From assembly GCA_026724425.1 (NCBI GenBank), contig JAIUCV010000398.1:558001-622000 (forward strand): a stretch of 64,000 nt of DNA. Direction: 5' to 3'. This DNA is from Erythrophleum ivorense (lineage: Eukaryota; Streptophyta; Magnoliopsida; Fabales; Fabaceae). Made by a program: the position numbers and the translations under genes. The notes below the pieces were generated by a model. It saw only the letters and a program-made list of their open reading frames with translations, did not search any database and was not told where the DNA came from. Below, piece by piece: positions 60,035 to 64,000 of the stretch; positions within the stretch are counted from its first letter, which is position 1; every line of letters starts with the position of its first letter.

Positions 60035-62476
60035 TGGGAGGAAGAAACACTTTTCAAAAATTTTTATTTTGCCCTTCGTTCTTAGCATTTTTGTTTCTAA
60101 TTCGTTTTATCTCTTTTTTTAGAACCATCTTCTCCATTATAAAATTTAGATTCCCAATTTAGTAAAATGCCTTTGAAATCACTCGAATCGGAGCTAAAAC
60201 ATTCCCAAACGAATCCGTCAAAGTTCAAGTACACTAACGTTGGAAAACATCCACAGGAGGGGCTTTAGCTGTCTCGGAGCTTCCCATCGTTTTCCAGGCC
60301 CCTGAGAACCTTGAAAAACTCAAAATTTTCATTTAAAAAGCCCTCCTGTGTGAATTCTAAAATTTGCTCAAAATTACGAAAATGCCATTACATTTCGTAA
60401 GTTTTCTATAAGAAATTGTTTATTCATTCTAGCTCCATTTTCCTTTCCGTCTGAGCCTAAAATTCTTATTTTTTAGGAGTCTAGAATGCTTCCCAAATTT
60501 TTTGGGACCTTAACTACATTATTTCGAGGGACTTCCTTTTGTATCTGGTGAGTTTCGTTCGTTTACGGAGAAACCGTATGTTACGTTTCTCACAGTCTCT
60601 TGTTTTCAGAGAACCGGATGTTACACTCTGTTTTTCTTTCCATCTAAGGTTCGAATTATTATTTTTAGGAGTCTAAGACTCTACGCAAATTTTTTTAGGA
60701 CATTATCTAGCTCATTTCAAAGGACTTGCTTTTATACGGCTTATTTCGTCGTTTTACAAAAATTATGTTTGTTACAATAATTCTAGGGACTTGGATATAC
60801 CACTAACCTACTTGTTGACTTCCTTTTTCCTTACTTTCTTTGCCTTGGCACCCATAAATGAGTGAGTTTGAGTTACCTTGACCTACATATGACAATTACA
60901 AGGCAAATTAATCCCATAGAACTCATTCTAGGTTCCAAGATACTTAATCTCATTAGGACTCAAGGTATCAATTATGACTAATTTAGGTCCATTATGAAGC
61001 AACCTTTGGTTTTTGCTCTTCTAACTCCGAACTTTTGCTTTTTATAAGTCTTATAACTCTCAAGAGACTTATTTGAATTATTAGATACTTGGTTAGAAAG
61101 TTTTAGAACTAACTTGCTTCATTAACCTCATTTAGGCCCTTAAAATTTCAACTTCCCTTCTAAGGCTCCTAAATTCAATCTAATGCTTCCATAATTCTTT
61201 ATTCATCATATTTAAGTTTTTAAATTCATTAGAATTCAAAGAAACACTCCATAAATGCATCTTCCATAGCTTGGTTGAGACACCATAACAAGAGAAGCAA
61301 ACATGGATTTTTGTTGATTCTTGCTAAGAATTTGATGGATACCTAGAATCATTGGCTTCTTTACATCTTAGACATGAGTTTATATAGCTCCAAACACCTT
61401 CCAATGATCTCATAATTTCTAGGGTGCAACTAAAGCCCTAACTTCCATATCTTAAATTCCAAAGCTTTTCTTTTAGTTCCAATGGCATATTCTTATTTCT
61501 CATGCTCTAAAACCCTTGTTCCTACCTTGCTATAGCTGAAACTCATCCACTTTCATATGGTTTAGGTCTAACTAAAACTCATGAGGAAGGAGGAGGCAAG
61601 GTGGAGCACAATCATACTATGAAACATACCTTGTTCTAATGTCTTTCAAGAGGGAAATTTAATGATTGGCTTAGTTTCTTCAAACTCTCTCCTTCCTCTA
61701 ACAACCAACTAGAAAAATGCTTCTTTCTAAAAACCAAAACCACCAAAAGAAAGAGCTCAAGGAGGAGAACCAAGTTAGTGAAGGTAAGAGTAAGAAAAAG
61801 TGTCATTTTCTTACCTTTTCTTGGCCTTATTTCCTTCTTCTTCCTTTTCTCTTTAGTGTGCCTCTCTCCTCTAGTTCAGATGGTCTAGGTTCTATTTTGA
61901 GAGGTTTGGGTTGTGCTGGACAGAATTAAGAAGGAAGGGGTTGAGTAATAATATTTTTTATAATTTCCATTTTGCCCTTCAACTTCATTTTTCTCATTTT
62001 TACTTGTTTTAGCTCTTTTTTTAGAATCGTCTTTCTCATATGAAAATTTAAGTCCTTTAATTCATAAAATTTTTTTAATTTCACTTAAATTAGATTTAAA
62101 ACCTTATCGAATCATTCGGTCAAAATTCAGGTCAACCAACGTCCTAAATCATATACTAGAATGCTTTTAACTATTCTTAGGGTTCTTATAGTTTTTAGGG
62201 CCTTTGAGAACCCTAGAAAACTTAATTTTATTATTTAAAACTTCCTCCCTTGGGTTTCCAAAAAGTGGCCTAAAATTACAAAAATGCCACTATATTTTCG
62301 ACTTCTTCATTTGGCCACTTTTGTTGTAATTTCATGCCATCATTAGCTTTATATTCTCATTTCTAAATATTTATATTATTATTTTACTCTTGTTTAGCTT
62401 CTAATCATTTCATTATGGGGTTTTCTTTTGTAATCTTGTCAGTTTTAGTCCAATTCTAGAGAAACCAAATATTACA

Positions 62477-62528
62477 ATGGCTCTATCAAGAGCAAATTCA
62501 AGCTCTAAGGACATTTGGTCTAGCCCCA
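62477..62528 (-). mobile_element. B-like LTR fragment G, right part
   Basis: Continuation of 51481-51716 after the D insertion: first tandem-array unit, then cut by the next B-type LTR at 62529. Confidence 0.6.
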
Positions 62529-64000
62529 TGTAATACCATATATTTCTAACTTATTTCATACTAATTTCATGTCTCATATCATGCAATCCATAAAAGAGTA
62601 AGAAATATGGCATTAAAATATTGATTTTCTTAGCGTGGTGTCGCGTATAAAATTTTCCTTCAGAGTCTCATGAGCCATATGGACTCATGTATCAAATTCT
62701 CATATTTAATTACATGGATACAACTCATTTCCATTACTAAAAGTGGCCTACAACTCGTGGAAATCAAAAGGAAGCATAAAACACATATATGCATTTTCGG
62801 CCAGAATTTTCTCATTTTTGTCACAAACTTTGGAAAATCATAATTAATTTTAGAAAAATCAAAATCATACATTCTTGGCCATTATGCAAATATAAACATG
62901 TTTACTTTGTGCTAAAAATATTTCTAGACCATGAATCTCTATATAGAATACCTTTGACAATCGAAAAGGTCCAGAGGTCTGGCTGTCCACTAGTGCTATC
63001 ACAGAATTCTGCAGCAAACTTTAAAAATGTCTAATTAATTTCAAAAAATTCCAATTCATGCAAATGATACCAATCTAAAAATATTTGGATATTAGCTAGA
63101 GGAAAAAAATAACTCCAGACTAGCTTAGGCAAGCCTAGACCTCGAAAACTAATCAAATAGTACCTGAGATCAATTGGGGCACTTGATACTGAGTAGAATC
63201 TTCAAAAATTCATATCTCCCTCTCTAGACCTCTAAATGAGGAGCTTCTAGTTGTCACAAGTCATTGAGAATGTCTAGTTTCTCCATATAAAATTTTTTGG
63301 CAATTGAACATCATTTGAGCCCTGTGTGAAAGGAATCATTTTCAAACCAAGTGAACAATACATCAGACCAAAACTAGAATTTTTGCCAACTTTGAAAATT
63401 CATCAAATATTCTCTAGATATCCAGAAAAAATTTATTTACCTTCCCAAAAAGCTCTCAACAAGCTCTAATGTCATGCCAAATTTTAGATCAAGAAGAGCT
63501 CATTTGGACAAAAAGTGATATCGGGTTCCAAATTGGTTCATTCTTTGCCCATACAAGATACCAAAATGTCCAAATTGCTTTCCTTGGAGTTTGGCACCTC
63601 TTGGACAAGTCTAAAAGAATAAATAAGACTTGTGTAAGCTGCCCAAATGGTCCCAAACCTCATGCATCTCATTTTGGCCATCCCACTTGTAATTATATAC
63701 AATTACATAATGCCATTCAAGAAGCTAATTTGCCACATCATACTCAAATTATATTCTAATGGTCACATAACCTATTCTCCCATTTATACATGACATATTA
63801 TCATAATTACATATGTTCATAACATTATAATACATATACAATCATTGATTACATCATTTTCCATTTATATGGCCTTAAAGAAGCCAATTCTATGCATTTC
63901 AATGTCATGCTCTCATCTATCAAGTGATTGGCTTCCATCTCCTTGCTATCTTGGTCAACCTAGCATGTTAGAACATTAGAGAGGAGGGGATAAGATTCAA
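62529..64000 (-). mobile_element. B-type LTR, truncated by window end
   Basis: Starts TGTAATACCATATATTTC at 62529 and runs off the window. The 1472 bp present match the same stretch of 56886-58360 block by block and end inside the hairpin (AAGATTCAA at the last bases). The preceding bases are CCCCA; the matching duplication would lie beyond 64000. Whether it is solo or part of a complete element cannot be seen. Confidence 0.85.

Larger units (their letters stand above)
56886..60625 (-). mobile_element. Solo LTR, family B, nested in B2
   Basis: Starts TGTAACACTGTATATTTC at 56886 and ends GAACCGGATGTTACA at 60625. Flanks CTCCG (56881-56885) and CTCTG (60626-60630) differ by one C-to-T change at a CpG. 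Length 3740 bp, uninterrupted, so it is a full B reference on this strand. It has a perfect G-C variant hairpin (58349-58365), a tandem array (58510-58700), AAGGTAGCTCTC in reverse (about 58870) and a TATA box (60023-60034). Confidence 0.9.
53514..60776 (-). mobile_element. Solo LTR, family B2, containing B(-)
   Basis: Starts TGTAATACCTTATATTTC at 53514 and ends TTATGTTTGTTACA at 60776. Flanks GTAAT (53509-53513) and ATAAT (60777-60781) differ at one base. B(-) 56886-60625 is inserted 151 bp (60626-60776) before its right end; the rest is about 3.52 kb. Hairpin at 54905-54921, tandem array 55035-55235, AAGGTAGCTCTC in reverse at about 55345. Sense 5' end like the B2 copy at 12697-16114. Confidence 0.82.
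51717..62476 (-). mobile_element. Solo LTR, family D, second copy
   Basis: Starts TGTCATAACTAGTTCC at 51717 and ends ACCAAATATTACA at 62476. ATGGC at 51712-51716 and 62477-62481 is a perfect target-site duplication, and the flanks rejoin in the B-like LTR G. B2 53514-60776 is nested inside, leaving about 3.49 kb. The distance from the start to the first body block (about 285 bp) equals that in the other D copy, which helps fix both left ends. Hairpin at 53122-53139. The AAGGTAGCTTT site (about 53498-53508) sits right at the B2 insertion. Confidence 0.88.

Overview
This looks like plant nuclear DNA, probably from a dicot with a repeat-rich genome. It is AT-rich and CpG-depleted outside a few GC-rich arrays, and almost all of it is nested LTR retrotransposons. 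I found no host protein-coding gene, no rRNA or tRNA gene and no CRISPR array. The short open frames scattered through the window are stop-free runs inside repeats. The species cannot be named from this sequence.

Layout, oldest layer first. The scaffold of the left three quarters is a decayed Ty1/copia gag-pol on the minus strand. Its pieces lie in correct order from right to left: gag (49.45-49.6 kb and 46.45-46.72 kb), zinc knuckles and protease (46.2-46.45 kb), pre-integrase (45.9 kb), integrase core (10.3-10.7 kb), integrase C-terminal part (1.0-1.35 kb) and a trace of reverse transcriptase (0.4 kb). Three solo LTRs split it: family F (46725-49448), family D (10717-45889 including its nested contents) and family A (1351-10254 including its nested contents). 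The A copy holds an opposite A solo LTR (2569-5039) and a B solo LTR (6137-9847). The D copy holds a B2 solo LTR (12697-16114), a copia-type solo LTR (16171-17733) and a complete retrotransposon (18076-44887). Each LTR of that complete element carries further insertions: C(-), then C(+) with A(+) inside it, in the left LTR; B(+) with A(-) inside it in the right LTR. That makes five levels of nesting. The right end has a similar stack: host G > D (51717-62476) > B2 (53514-60776) > B (56886-60625), then a B-type LTR running off the window at 64000.

The boundaries rest on matching or one-mismatch 5-bp target-site duplications (TSDs) at 14 of the 15 elements with both ends in view, on agreement of excised LTR lengths within families (A 2.5-2.9 kb, B about 3.7 kb, B2 and D about 3.4-3.5 kb, C 2.7-2.9 kb), and on copia protein similarity resuming across insertions. 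The fifteenth, F, has a matching duplication offset by one extra base.

The one complete element has TSD TATAG, LTRs of about 3.7 kb, a near-perfect initiator-tRNA-Met primer-binding site, a polypurine tract, and a 4.6-kb internal region with no coding capacity. It is a non-autonomous, LARD-like element (large retrotransposon derivative). Its LTRs and those of families A, C, D and F share conserved islands inside otherwise diverged DNA: an AAGGTA(GCT) motif like a splice donor, a short tandem array, and a small hairpin whose pairing is kept by compensatory and wobble changes. Families A and C also carry arrays of GC-rich palindromic decamers. These islands are the best candidates for undescribed biology here.

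Strand for LTR copies is set by the complete element (family B, from its primer-binding site and polypurine tract) and carried to the other families by the direction of the hairpin and AAGGTA islands. It is inference for A, C, D and F. Family letters are local labels, not database names.
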